Below, piece by piece: positions 38,583-47,082 of a DNA stretch of 64,000 nt. The notes beneath the pieces were generated by a model. The model made no database searches and had not been told where the DNA came from. It saw nothing but the letters and a program-made list of their open reading frames with translations. Within the stretch, counting starts at the first letter, position 1, and each line of letters opens with the position of its first letter. Both the position numbers and the translations under genes were made by a program. Source of the stretch: Methylovirgula sp. HY1 (lineage in GTDB: Bacteria; Pseudomonadota; Alphaproteobacteria; Rhizobiales; Beijerinckiaceae); the NCBI RefSeq assembly GCF_019343105.1, contig NZ_CP073764.1, positions 558,001-622,000 on the forward strand, given 5' to 3'.

Positions 38583-39830
38583 CTAGGCTGGCACGATGCC
38601 GGGCCGACTGTTGATGAATTTCGCCAATTCTGCGGGATCGATGTTGAGATGCTGAGCGACCAGAGCCGGCGGTGTATGCGTCAGCCAGTCCGAGAGGCTG
38701 ATCTCCTGATATTCGGGCGCTTTGAAGACGGCCACGAACTGCAATTCCGTCGTACCCGTGTTCTGGACGAAATGGCCTTGGTTCTTCTTCACATAGCCGA
38801 TGTCCCCTGGCTTGAAATCGGCGGTCTTGCTGCGCGGCCCGGCATCGAAGACGGTCATGCGGCCCTCGCCTTTGATCCAATATTGCCACTCGTCGGCATT
38901 CGGATGCCAATGCATCTCGCGCACGGCGCCGGGTTGAATCGTTTCAATCGCAGCGGCAATCGTCTTTGAAACTTTGAACGTGCTGCTGTCGGCGAGACGC
39001 ACGGTGCCCGAGCGATTGTGCTTGAAGGGCTGCGTTTCACCAAGCTTGAACGTAAACGGGTTTGGGGGCGTTCCGCCGCTCGCGACGGCAGCCTGATCCT
39101 TAGCAAGCGCACCGGGCGCCTTGCCTTGAAAGATCCAAAGGTCGTTGAGCGGAATCGATTTGAAGACCTCCTGCGGTACGCCAAAGTTCAAGGCCAATAT
39201 CTCCGGCGGCGTATGCGCGATCCAATCGGTCAGCAGCAGCGTATTATATTCCGATTGCTTTCCCTCATCGAATACGAGGACGAATTCGCATCCGTCCGAT
39301 CCGAGGCCTTGGAGCGAATGTGGAAATCCGGCCGGAAAGTACCAGAGATCGCCGACGCCGACGTCCTGGACAGAGGCGTGGCCTTGTGGATCGAGCACCG
39401 TCACGCGGCAAGCGCCATTGGTCATGAGTCCCCATTCGGCAGCGAGGTGCCAGTGCAGCTCGCGGATGCCGCCCGGCGCCAAACGCATATTGACGCCCGA
39501 CACCGCTTCCGAGATTGCGAAATCGGCCTGCGTGACCTGACGCGCCCAGCCGCCGCCTTGCATACGCTTCGGCGCGATATTGAAGGAAGACCAGAAGAGC
39601 GGCATGTCGCCGACATCTGTCGGGGGCGGACTCTGCGCAGAGGGAAACTGGTCACTAAGGATGGAATTCTTGGGGCCAGGATCACTGCGAGCGGCTGCAT
39701 TGGTGTTGACGGCACCTTCGGCCGGACGATCCGGATTGCCGAAAGTGGCGGCATGCGCCGTCGTTGCCGCGACAGCGGCACTGCTGGCCGCGCTGAGCGC
39801 CAGGACGTGACGACGTGAAAGAGGTTCCAT
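38583..39830 (-). CDS. oxdC: Exported bicupin, oxalate decarboxylase family
   Basis: A 415-residue protein with a twin-arginine-type leader (LSRRHVLALSAASSAAV). Cupin 1 carries HWHLAAEW (HxHx4E) and the later His in FPAGFPHSLQG. Cupin 2 carries HWHPNADEW and GHFVQNTG. These are the two Mn sites of OxdC, which splits oxalate into formate and CO2. The catalytic lid Glu (SEN loop in Bacillus OxdC) is not confidently placed, so an oxalate oxidase-like role is possible. It converges on the Liv operon and lies near an AraC regulator. Confidence 0.85.
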   Translation of the reverse strand: MEPLSRRHVLALSAASSAAVAATTAHAATFGNPDRPAEGAVNTNAAARSDPGPKNSILSDQFPSAQSPPPTDVGDMPLFWSSFNIAPKRMQGGGWARQVTQADFAISEAVSGVNMRLAPGGIRELHWHLAAEWGLMTNGACRVTVLDPQGHASVQDVGVGDLWYFPAGFPHSLQGLGSDGCEFVLVFDEGKQSEYNTLLLTDWIAHTPPEILALNFGVPQEVFKSIPLNDLWIFQGKAPGALAKDQAAVASGGTPPNPFTFKLGETQPFKHNRSGTVRLADSSTFKVSKTIAAAIETIQPGAVREMHWHPNADEWQYWIKGEGRMTVFDAGPRSKTADFKPGDIGYVKKNQGHFVQNTGTTELQFVAVFKAPEYQEISLSDWLTHTPPALVAQHLNIDPAELAKFINSRPGIVPA

Positions 39831-40322
39831 GTGTCTTACTCCTCATTGCACAGAAAGCCGCGATGCCAAACATCGGTTGGATCATGACTCGTCGGCATAT
39901 AGACCGCGGCAGCGCCGGCGCGTCTTTCGAAAACGCCGCCGAGATTGAGCGCCGCCAAACAAACAGCTCCGCGCGCGCCTGAGTTCGAAGCGTTCGAGTT
40001 ATTTTGGTGCAGTGAGGCTCAGTTTCAGCGGCCGCCCGGAAAGTTCTCCGTGCGAATTGAAAAGACCTTCGATCCAGAAAAATCAGAAAGTCGGTCTGCA
40101 ACGCATGCGTTGCCCAATTGAGCCTGGTCTTGAGTACATCGATCAAAAGCCATCGGCTTCGGTGCGAGGTTGGCGACGACGGGCTTTAAAGGCACGAGGC
40201 GCCTGTCGGCATGGCCTGCGGTGAAAGCCACACCAAAGTATATGGTCCAAAAACCAACAGGACAGCGCGGACAACACTTGTAGAATGGACGAATTCGCTT
40301 TTCGGCCCGAGGCTATGCCATC
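39831..40322. other. Intergenic region between bicupin and AraC genes
   Basis: About 490 bases separating two divergent genes, thus likely carrying both promoters. Only shadow frames are seen and no conserved RNA was recognised. Confidence 0.4.
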
Positions 40323-40973
40323 GTGACGCGCCAGATACGAGAGCGGCGCGCACTTCCCAAAATTATGGAGTGTGCACGAATGCAGCTTTGGTCGCCATTT
40401 GGCGCCGAGTTCTGGTCGCTGTCGCACCACGCGATCGACTCTGGAACGCCGCTTGAGTCTTTATCACCTTCGCCAAAAGATCACGTCGACGGCGCGACGC
40501 TGGCGCCGCGCGTTCGCAGCCTCCCACTTGAAATCCGCGCCAAGCAACAAAAAAAGCCGCTGCCCGAATGGCGCTTGAAGCGCGTTGTCGATTATATCGA
40601 AGCTCATTTCGACGAAACAATTACGCTCGCCGACATGGCTCGGGCGGGTGGCCTAACCCCGATGCATTTTGCCGCGCAATTTCGGGCTGCGATGGGACAT
40701 CGTCCGCATGAATATCTGCTTCGTCGCAGAATCGCGTGTGCCATGGAGCGCCTTGCGCAGTCAAATGAACGGCTGGTCGATGTCGCGATCAGCACCGGCT
40801 TCAAAACTCAAGCACATTTCACGACCGTGTTCAAACACTTCACCGGCACTACGCCCAATCGATGGCGGCGCGAGGCCTGTGCGACCGGGTTGCTTACCGA
40901 CGTGCGACCGAATCACGTTGCTTCGCTAGAAACGGTAAAAATCCAGCAAACGCGGCCCATCTTCTGCCGCTAA
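40323..40973 (+). CDS. AraC-family transcriptional regulator
   Basis: A 216-residue protein whose C-terminal half is the double HTH of AraC (ITLADMARAGGLTPMHFAAQ followed by VAISTGFKTQAHFTTVFKHF and TGTTPNRWRR). The N-terminal about 85 residues are short and not a recognised sensor domain. The start may be GTG 40323 or ATG 40365. It is divergent from the bicupin gene and may control it (inference). Confidence 0.85.
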   Translation: MTRQIRERRALPKIMECARMQLWSPFGAEFWSLSHHAIDSGTPLESLSPSPKDHVDGATLAPRVRSLPLEIRAKQQKKPLPEWRLKRVVDYIEAHFDETITLADMARAGGLTPMHFAAQFRAAMGHRPHEYLLRRRIACAMERLAQSNERLVDVAISTGFKTQAHFTTVFKHFTGTTPNRWRREACATGLLTDVRPNHVASLETVKIQQTRPIFCR

Positions 40974-41389
40974 TTCCAAGCGCCGATTCCGCCGTGAGAC
41001 GAAGAGAAACGGGGCGCGACGCTTTTGCAGATCCAATGCGAAGACAGACACGCCACGATCGGACCGTGGTTTTATCGCCGACTCTATGATGTCTGATCAA
41101 AGCAACAAAAGCGTCATCGCAAGGCATAGACGCGTTATACGGACGTATATCCGACCGCGCGCTATGTATGATGTTTTTCGAAGTGTCCGTCGTCTATATG
41201 CAATGAATAAAGCAGCTGCGGACGTGCATGCGAGCGGCTTCAAAACCTGCCGGACAAGTCATTCTATCGAATTGGAATTCGCTGCTTTTTCGCCTCGACC
41301 AAAGATCAGCAACGACATTCGGCATCATCATAAGATCGTGAAGACATCGACATTCCGTCTTCGCATTCCACGACGATGAGGAGTTTGCA
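40974..41389. other. Gene-free stretch
   Basis: About 415 bases. One open frame (41086-41379) is arginine-rich with no recognised motif and no good ribosome site, and is not called. The end of the region carries GATGAGGAG, the ribosome site for the gene at 41390. Confidence 0.4.
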
Positions 41390-41671
41390 ATGAAACGACT
41401 GAAGTTCGTGTATGTGGGGGCAATCATATGTCTTGGTGCTGCGACAATGATTCCGACAATGGCTTTTGCTGCAGGCGCCGACGCGGCCTGGGGATCATCT
41501 CGGACGGGCTATTCCAGCCCGTATGAAAATGCCGATGGATCTTACCCGTCTTACGGTGATTTCTCGCGGTCTTTTAATGGCGTTCCCTGCGGCATCGCAT
41601 GTAAGCAAAGAGCAGAACGGCGCCAGACTGTCCCGCGTCGGCAGCGCTATTACGGCCTCTACACTCGGTGA
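41390..41671 (+). CDS. Small secreted Tyr/Ser-rich protein
   Basis: A 93-residue protein with a lysine/arginine N-terminus, a hydrophobic core and a signal-peptidase site after MAFA (about residue 27). The mature part is rich in Tyr, Ser, Gly and Arg, with two Cys (VPCGIACKQR). GAGGAG lies 7 bases before the ATG. It has no assigned function. A hairpin follows 26 bases after the stop. Confidence 0.7.
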   Translation: MKRLKFVYVGAIICLGAATMIPTMAFAAGADAAWGSSRTGYSSPYENADGSYPSYGDFSRSFNGVPCGIACKQRAERRQTVPRRQRYYGLYTR

Positions 41672-41697
41672 GGCGCGGATTGCGCAATCGCGAACTC

Positions 41698-41725
41698 AAG
41701 AGCGTCCTCGCGAGAGGACGCTCTT
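41698..41725. terminator. Strong hairpin after the secreted-protein gene
   Basis: AAGAGCGTCCT (41698-41708) pairs perfectly with AGGACGCTCTT (41715-41725) around CGCGAG. It lacks a long T-run, so termination efficiency is uncertain, but its place after the stop suggests this role. Confidence 0.55.
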
Positions 41726-41945
41726 CGCTTGCAAAGGCCAAGTCTATGGCGAGCCTTTGCACGAGCCGGTCTGCCGGCGTCACGCAAAGGTGAACCCATG
41801 ACAAAGGCCAGGCAGCCGGGCTCGCTCCAACATCGACGTCGCCGCGCCTGTTTGTCTCTTTCTGCGATCCTATCTGTCGCATCCAATTTGGTCTATGGGA
41901 ATGCCGGCTGTTGCCGTTGCAAAGCAAAGGCCGAAACCCGGAAGC

Positions 41946-43421
41946 ATGATGAAACAGAGGTCCACGATGCTGAGCAATGCATTGTCGGAACATCGCATAT
42001 CTTTGGATGGCCGGCGCCGCATACCTTATGTTGCGGTTCTCGCCTTTGGTCTCGCGCTTGGCATTTTCTTTGTCCATTCATTCGTCAGCAACCGCTTCGC
42101 GGTCGGCGTGCTCTATGTCGTCGTCGTCGTTATGTCGGTCAGTTTCTGCAGCCGACGTGGAGTCTTGGCGGTCGCGGCCTTCTGTATGGCGCTGACGGTG
42201 ATCAGTTTCATTATATCGGATGGCCCAAATTACTCTGAAGATTATATTGCACGTTGTATCGTCAGTCTGTTTGCGATCAGTGTCGCAACGGTTCTTGCGG
42301 TGCGGATGCAATCGGTAACCGTCGCTCTTCGAAGCCAAGCGGAACTTCTCGATCTCACGCATGAGACGATTTTCGTTCGCGCCATGGATGATATTATCAC
42401 CTATTGGAACCGTGGCGCTGAGGAGCTTTATGGATGGCCACGTGAAAAGGTCATCGGACAAGTTTCACATCATCTGATGCAAACGCGCTTTCCAGCGCCG
42501 CGCGAGCGGATTCTGGCAGAATTGTTGCTCAACGGGCGCTGGGAAGGCGAGCTGGTTCATATCAACAGGGACGGCGCGGAGGTGACGGTCGCAAGTCGCT
42601 GGTCTTTGCAGAGAGATGCCCGCGGTGCACCCACCGCGATTCTCGAGACCGATACTGACATAACCGCAGCCAAGCAGGCACAAGATACTTTGGCGAAGGC
42701 GCAGGCGAAACTTGCGCATGTCACGCGCGTCGCAACCTTGGGCGAACTTACAGCCTCCATTGCTCATGAAGTGAATCAGCCCCTCGCGGGAATCGTCACC
42801 AATGGCGAGGCTTGTCTACGTTGGCTCGGACGCGACGAACCGCAATATGGCGAGGTGCGGGCTGCCGTCACGCGAATGATCAGCGATGGGCGCAGAGCAA
42901 GCGAAGTCATAAAGCGATTGCGGGCGCTTGCAAAAAATGGGGAACCGCAACAGGTCACGCTCAATCTCAACGATGTCATCTCGGAATCTCTCGCGCTCAT
43001 GCACCGCGAAATCATCAGCCATCGCGTTGCATTAGAGGTCGATCTTGCGCCCGATTTACCGGTCGTTCGCGGCGATCGGGTCCAATTGCAGCAGGTCATC
43101 ATCAATCTGCTGGTAAACGCGTTTCAAGCCATGGCGTCCGTCGCTGAAGCGCGACGCGCCCTTTGCATTGTCTCACGATTGCTGACGTCGCGTGAGGTAG
43201 TGGTCACAATACGGGATTCTGGGCCCGGGATCGCCGCGATCGACGAAGCGCGGCTATTCACCGCCTTTTTTTCGACGAAATCTGACGGAATGGGGATGGG
43301 TCTGTCGATTTGCCGCTCGATCATCGATGCCCATGGCGGACACATTTCGGCGTCGGCCAATAATGGACCAGGTGCGACGTTTCAATTCATCTTGCCGATG
43401 CACGGGAGCGAAGCCGCGTGA
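41946..43421 (+). CDS. Membrane PAS sensor histidine kinase, FixL-like
   Basis: About 491 residues. A membrane-sensing region of about four spans (FGLALGIFFVHSF onward) is followed by a PAS domain (THETIFVRAMDDIITYWNRG, then AEELYGWPREKVIG), a dimerisation/phosphoacceptor box (LTASIAHEVNQPLAG) and an ATPase domain with N box (INLLVNAFQAM), DSGPGI and GMGMGLSICRSI. There is no haem-binding signature, so it is not FixL itself. Start candidates are ATGs 41895, 41946 and 41967; 41967 has AGAGG 7 bases upstream. It overlaps the response regulator gene. Confidence 0.9.
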   Translation: MMKQRSTMLSNALSEHRISLDGRRRIPYVAVLAFGLALGIFFVHSFVSNRFAVGVLYVVVVVMSVSFCSRRGVLAVAAFCMALTVISFIISDGPNYSEDYIARCIVSLFAISVATVLAVRMQSVTVALRSQAELLDLTHETIFVRAMDDIITYWNRGAEELYGWPREKVIGQVSHHLMQTRFPAPRERILAELLLNGRWEGELVHINRDGAEVTVASRWSLQRDARGAPTAILETDTDITAAKQAQDTLAKAQAKLAHVTRVATLGELTASIAHEVNQPLAGIVTNGEACLRWLGRDEPQYGEVRAAVTRMISDGRRASEVIKRLRALAKNGEPQQVTLNLNDVISESLALMHREIISHRVALEVDLAPDLPVVRGDRVQLQQVIINLLVNAFQAMASVAEARRALCIVSRLLTSREVVVTIRDSGPGIAAIDEARLFTAFFSTKSDGMGMGLSICRSIIDAHGGHISASANNGPGATFQFILPMHGSEAA

Positions 43422-44080
43422 TGCCGCGATTGCCTTCATTACCGACCGAATCGCTTTCCGCGACGCCGACGGTCCTTGTCGTCGATGATGATGACTCTTT
43501 GCGTTATGCGCTGAGCAGTCTGTTCAGATCGGTCGGTCTTGAGACGCAATTATTTGCTTCGGCACAGGAGTTGCTGCAAAGAAAGCTGCCAGAGGTGCCA
43601 AGCTGCCTAGTCCTTGACATTAGGATGCCGGGACTGAGCGGTCTCGATTTTCAAGCGCAACTTGCTCAAAATGATGCGAAAATTCCGGTTGTCATCATGA
43701 CCGGCCACGGCGACATTTCGATGTCGGTGCGGGCGATGAAGGCGGGAGCTGTGGATTTTCTCACCAAGCCGTTTCGGGATCAGGATATGTTGGACGCGGT
43801 CGCGCGGGCCATTGAGCGTGATCGCCTCCGGCGTGAGAGCAGCAAAGGAATCGCTGATTTGCGTCAGCTCTACGAGACCCTTACGGCGCGCGAACAGGAC
43901 GTGATGAAGCTTGTGGCTGACGGGCTTATGAACAAGCAGGTTGCCGCGCAGCTTGGATTGAGCGAAATCACGATCAAGATTCATCGCGGTCGCTTGATGA
44001 AAAAGATGCATGCGCGGTCGCTCGCCGATCTCGTTAGGATGGCTGAAGCTCTCGCATTGCGCATATCGAAGAATTTTTGA
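43421..44080 (+). CDS. FixJ-like response regulator
   Basis: A 219-residue partner of the kinase. The receiver domain has the acidic pocket (VVDDDDSLR), phospho-Asp in LVLDIRMPGLSG, Thr in VIMTGHGD and Lys in FLTKPF. A LuxR-type HTH follows (LTAREQDVMKLVADGLMNKQ, then VAAQLGLSEITIKIHRGRLM). The start is ATG 43421 or an overlapping GTG 43418, both coupled to the kinase stop. Its targets are unknown. Confidence 0.93.
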   Translation: MPRLPSLPTESLSATPTVLVVDDDDSLRYALSSLFRSVGLETQLFASAQELLQRKLPEVPSCLVLDIRMPGLSGLDFQAQLAQNDAKIPVVIMTGHGDISMSVRAMKAGAVDFLTKPFRDQDMLDAVARAIERDRLRRESSKGIADLRQLYETLTAREQDVMKLVADGLMNKQVAAQLGLSEITIKIHRGRLMKKMHARSLADLVRMAEALALRISKNF

Positions 44081-44318
44081 AAATAAACCCTGCCTCATCA
44101 CCGATGTGGCCATGCCGGGCATGGATGGGCTGCAGCTTCAAAGCCGGCTACAGGCCTCCGGCCATTGTGTGCCGACCATCTTCTTCACGGCTTTTCCTAA
44201 AGAGATAGCGAAAGCGCGTGCGAAGGTGGCCGGGGCGCTGGCGTTTCTCGAAAAGCCATTTGACGGCGATACGATGGCGAAAATATTGCGGCGGACGCTA
44301 GATCGCGAACGGGCGTGA
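44081..44318 (+). pseudogene. Receiver-domain fragment
   Basis: The frame reads CLITDVAMPGMDGLQLQSRL, then VPTIFFTAFPKE and ALAFLEKPFDG. This is the second half of a receiver domain with phospho-Asp, Thr and Lys, but the N-terminal strand and acidic pocket (VVDDD) are missing. It directly follows the response regulator, as single-domain receivers often do in Rhizobiales kinase clusters. A 5' deletion is likely; translation from ATG 44109 would give an unstable piece. Confidence 0.6.
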
Positions 44319-44718
44319 ATTGCCGGCGTTAAATTTCGGATCACGACGATGCTGGCGCGTGCTGCGACCGGATACCGGTTTTCGGCAAAAAAAGACCAGT
44401 GAAACGGTCTATAGCCGATATGCGATTTGGCGCCATTCGTGGTCGCGTGGAGAGGCGGAACAGTCGATGGCTCTGCTCGAAGCATCTCGCCATTGCTGCA
44501 CGAAGCTGCCGCAGGGTGGTGACACGCCTATCATGATCTCGTGATCGTAGAGAAAGTTCGGGCTCGGTGAGATGGCTTCATCTGAGCTGTTGGATTCAGT
44601 TGTTCGGCCCGGCGGCGGTCCCGGCGTCTTACCGACCATAGGCGCTCTTGGATGAACGGCCGCGGCGCGATAAATAGAAGCGGCATTCCTGCCGTGTCCG
44701 TTGTCGAAAGATTTACGC
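44319..44718. other. Gene-free stretch
   Basis: About 400 bases with no supported frame. It should carry the promoter for the oxidoreductase at 44719. Confidence 0.4.
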
Positions 44719-45708
44719 ATGTCCAAAGTCGTTCGCTTCCACCGCACCGGTGGTCCAGAAGTTCTGCAAATCGATGAGTTGGATTTGGGCGCGCCGGCGG
44801 CGGGCGAGGTTCGCCTGCGCGTGCATGCGCTCGGCCTCAATCGTGCCGAGGCCATGTTTCGCGCCGGCGCCTATCTCGAACAGCCGATTTTGCCGGCGCG
44901 TCTCGGCTATGAGGCGGCCGGTGAAGTCGAGGCGGTCGGCTCAGGCGTGACCGATTTCAAGCCTGGCGATGCGGTGAGCACGATCCCGGCCTTTTCCATG
45001 AATCAATATGGCGTCTATGGCGATACGGCGATCGTCCCGGCGCATGCCGTCGCCAAACATCCGGCCAGCCTTTCTTGGACGGAAGCGGCATCGATCTGGA
45101 TGCAATATCTCACGGCCTATGGCGCCTTGGTACCCTTGGGCAATCTTGCCGCCGGCGAGGCAGTGATCATCACTGCGGCTTCGAGCAGCGTTGGGCTCGC
45201 CGCGATCCAGATCGCCAATAGTTTAGGTGCGATACCGATTGCGACGACCCGCACCAGCGGCAAGCGCGCGGCCTTGTTGAAAGCCGGCGCAGCGCATGTC
45301 ATTGCCACCGAAGAACAGGATCTCGTCGCCGAGGTGATGCGCGTGACGGGTAACAAGGGCGCACGCCTTGCCTTCGATCCGGTCTGCGGTCCGGGCGTCG
45401 CGGCATTGGCGGCGGCACTGGCGGAGCAGGGGACTTTGTTTCTCTATGGCGCGCTGGCGACCGCGCCGACGCCGTTTCCGCTCTTTACCGCGCTCGCCAA
45501 AAATCTCACCTTGCGCGGCTATACGCTCTTCTCCCTGACCCAAAATCCCGCGGATCTGGAGCGCGGCAAGCGCTTCGTTATCGCAGGCATCGAAGCCGGA
45601 CATTTCAAGCCGCTCATTGCCCGCACTTTTCCATTCGCGGAGATCGCCGAAGCGCATCGCTATATGGAATCCAATCAGCAAATCGGGAAAATTGTGGTGA
45701 CCGTCTGA
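44719..45708 (+). CDS. Zinc-independent quinone oxidoreductase/MDR-family alcohol dehydrogenase
   Basis: A 329-residue medium-chain reductase. The N-terminal GroES-like domain (VRLRVHALGLNRAEAMFRAG) is followed by the NADPH-binding fold (AAGEAVIITAASSSVGLAAI). The zinc ligands of true alcohol dehydrogenases are not present, which fits QOR/enoyl-reductase-like enzymes that use NADPH. ATG 44719 begins MSKVVRFHRTGGPEVL, the usual family N-terminus. The substrate is unknown. Confidence 0.88.
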   Translation: MSKVVRFHRTGGPEVLQIDELDLGAPAAGEVRLRVHALGLNRAEAMFRAGAYLEQPILPARLGYEAAGEVEAVGSGVTDFKPGDAVSTIPAFSMNQYGVYGDTAIVPAHAVAKHPASLSWTEAASIWMQYLTAYGALVPLGNLAAGEAVIITAASSSVGLAAIQIANSLGAIPIATTRTSGKRAALLKAGAAHVIATEEQDLVAEVMRVTGNKGARLAFDPVCGPGVAALAAALAEQGTLFLYGALATAPTPFPLFTALAKNLTLRGYTLFSLTQNPADLERGKRFVIAGIEAGHFKPLIARTFPFAEIAEAHRYMESNQQIGKIVVTV

Positions 45709-45803
45709 GATGATCTGCCGCCTTTCGAGAGGCTGCGGCGCGCCAAAAGCCGTGCAGAGTCAGTGCTTGTTTATAATATTCATATTGGCGTATATATGTT
45801 GTT

Positions 45804-45820
45804 GCGAATATATAATTCGC
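45804..45820. promoter_or_regulatory. Perfect inverted repeat upstream of the rhodanese gene
   Basis: GCGAAT (45804-45809) and ATTCGC (45815-45820) surround ATATA in an AT-rich region 64 bases before the rhodanese start. It may be an operator; no regulator gene is adjacent. Confidence 0.4.
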
Positions 45821-45883
45821 GCATTGTGAGCGATATTCGCGTGAGATCGCCGTGATTGCGGTCGGTATGGATCGGAGAGTGCA

Positions 45884-46249
45884 ATGAAATTTTTGAGCGG
45901 TCTTTTTGGCGGTGGGAAAGCAGCCGGCGCTGCGGCACCGCGGGAGATCGATGCGGCGACGGCGCGTGAATGGCATCAACGCGGCGAATGTCTGTTGATC
46001 GATGTGCGCGAGGATGCGGAACATCGTGCGATGCGCATTCCCGGCTCGTGCCTCGCGCCTTTGTCGCGTCTGGAGCAGGCGGTGCCGCCGCTGCCTGAAA
46101 GCAAGAAGGTGGTGTTCCTATGTCAGAGCGGTGCACGCACGCGCATGCATGCGCGACGTTTGGCGAAGTGCGCAGGCGTTGCGGCGCATGTCATGTCCGG
46201 GGGCATCGGCGCTTGGCGCGCCTCGGGCTTTCCCGTCGAGCGCGGGTGA
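45884..46249 (+). CDS. Rhodanese-like single-domain protein
   Basis: A 121-residue protein with a short Gly/Ala-rich head and one rhodanese domain (LLIDVREDAEHRAMRIPGS). The active-site loop is CQSGARTR, with the catalytic Cys at about residue 85. It may move sulfane sulfur from thiosulfate or persulfides. TCGGAGAG lies just before the ATG. No sulfur-metabolism neighbours are seen. Confidence 0.88.
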   Translation: MKFLSGLFGGGKAAGAAAPREIDAATAREWHQRGECLLIDVREDAEHRAMRIPGSCLAPLSRLEQAVPPLPESKKVVFLCQSGARTRMHARRLAKCAGVAAHVMSGGIGAWRASGFPVERG

Positions 46250-46286
46250 TCCCTGCCGCGCCGATGTGCTGATACAGTCTTGCTGC

Positions 46287-46400
46287 CTAAGCTCTCATGC
46301 TGAGGAGGCTGCAGCCAAATCGAGCTTGCTCGATTTGTCATCAATAATGCCGATCTCGGCGACAGCCGAGATCGGTGCAGCCGTCTTGCAGCAGGAAGGG
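46287..46400. repeat. Diverged palindromic repeat with inserted hairpins
   Basis: It starts with CTCATGCTGAGGAGGCTGC, as in the cluster at 46720-47082, but then carries two other hairpins: AAATCGAGC/GCTCGATTT and CCGATCTCGGC (46350-46360)/GCCGAGATCGG (46365-46375). The usual closing half is replaced by AGCCGTCTTGCAGC. Confidence 0.6.
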
Positions 46401-46405
46401 CTTTG

Positions 46406-46731
46406 ATGTGCGAGCCGAATATGGATGGCGCCTTTATCTATTTCCTGCGGTGCTCTGATGGAAGCTATTACACGGGCATCACGCGGCGCTCGGTCGACGA
46501 GCGCGTCAGCGAACATGCGCAGGGGCTGGTCGACAGCTACACGGCGAGGCGCTTGCCGGTCGCATTGCTCTTCAGCGAATATTCGCGCGTGTCGATGAAG
46601 CGGTCGCTGCCGAGCGGCGCATCAAAGGCTGGTCGCGTGCGAAGAAGGAAGCCTATATGCGCGGGGAGTTCGAGCTGTTGTCGGCTTTGGCTCGCCGCAA
46701 GTCGAACAGGCCTCTAAAACCCTCATCCTGA
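46406..46731 (+). pseudogene. GIY-YIG nuclease-like protein (UPF0213 type) broken by one lost base
   Basis: The frame from ATG 46406 gives FIYFLRCSDGSYYTGITRR and continues to about LLFSEYS. The expected remainder, ARVDEAVAAERRIKGWSRAK with KEAYMRGEFELLSALARR after it, lies in another frame that ends with TGA 46729-46731. Adding one T in TATTCGCG (near 46580) restores YFARVDEA and one continuous protein of about 108 residues. The stop codon lies inside the palindromic repeat that follows. Confidence 0.7.
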
Positions 46732-47082
46732 GGAGGCTGCCGAGCAGCCGTCTCGAAGGACGAGGGTTTGGGTAATCGATTAAGCGATCAATCAGCAACG
46801 ATCCCTCGCCCTTCGAGACGCTTGCTGCGCAAGCTCCTCAGGGTGAGGGATCTGGTGCTTGTGGCGCTCACTCTGCTGTGCAGGCCACGCCCCAAGCCCT
46901 CATGCTGAGGAGGCTGCGGAGCAGCCGTCTCGAAGGACGAGGGCTTCGCACTTTGGTTGCCCAGCGATCCACGACGATCCCTCGCCCTTCGAGGCTCGTT
47001 TCACTCGCACCATTGGCGATTCTGCCGCAAACCCAAAGCCCTCATCCTGAGGAGGGTCCGCAGGACCCGTTTAGATGGGCAC
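46720..47082. repeat. Cluster of CCCTCATCCTGAGG palindromic repeats (REP/BIME-like)
   Basis: Copies lie at 46720-46766 and 46897-46943 (same strand), at 46803-46849 and 46979-46995 (opposite strand, the latter short), and from 47039 up to the IS edge at 47082. The consensus is CCCTCATSCTGAGGAGGCTG, then CSGAGCAGCCGTCTCGAAGG, then ACGAGGG, folding into a branched hairpin. Alternating orientation is typical of BIME arrays. The last copy is cut by element A. Confidence 0.85.

Noticed and set aside
41086-41379. 97-codon ORF between AraC and secreted-protein genes
   Set aside because: It has basic, irregular composition and no good ribosome site or motif. It could be real, but it is not supported.
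41895-43421. Sensor kinase as true oxygen-sensing FixL
   Set aside because: Its PAS domain shows no haem-binding His signature, and nitrogen-fixation genes are absent nearby.
46406-46731. Programmed frameshifting in the GIY-YIG gene
   Set aside because: There is no slippery heptamer at the junction; a single lost T explains it.
46720-47082. Possible CRISPR array
   Set aside because: The repeats are palindromic, alternate in orientation and are irregularly spaced, so they are REP/BIME-like. No cas genes are present.
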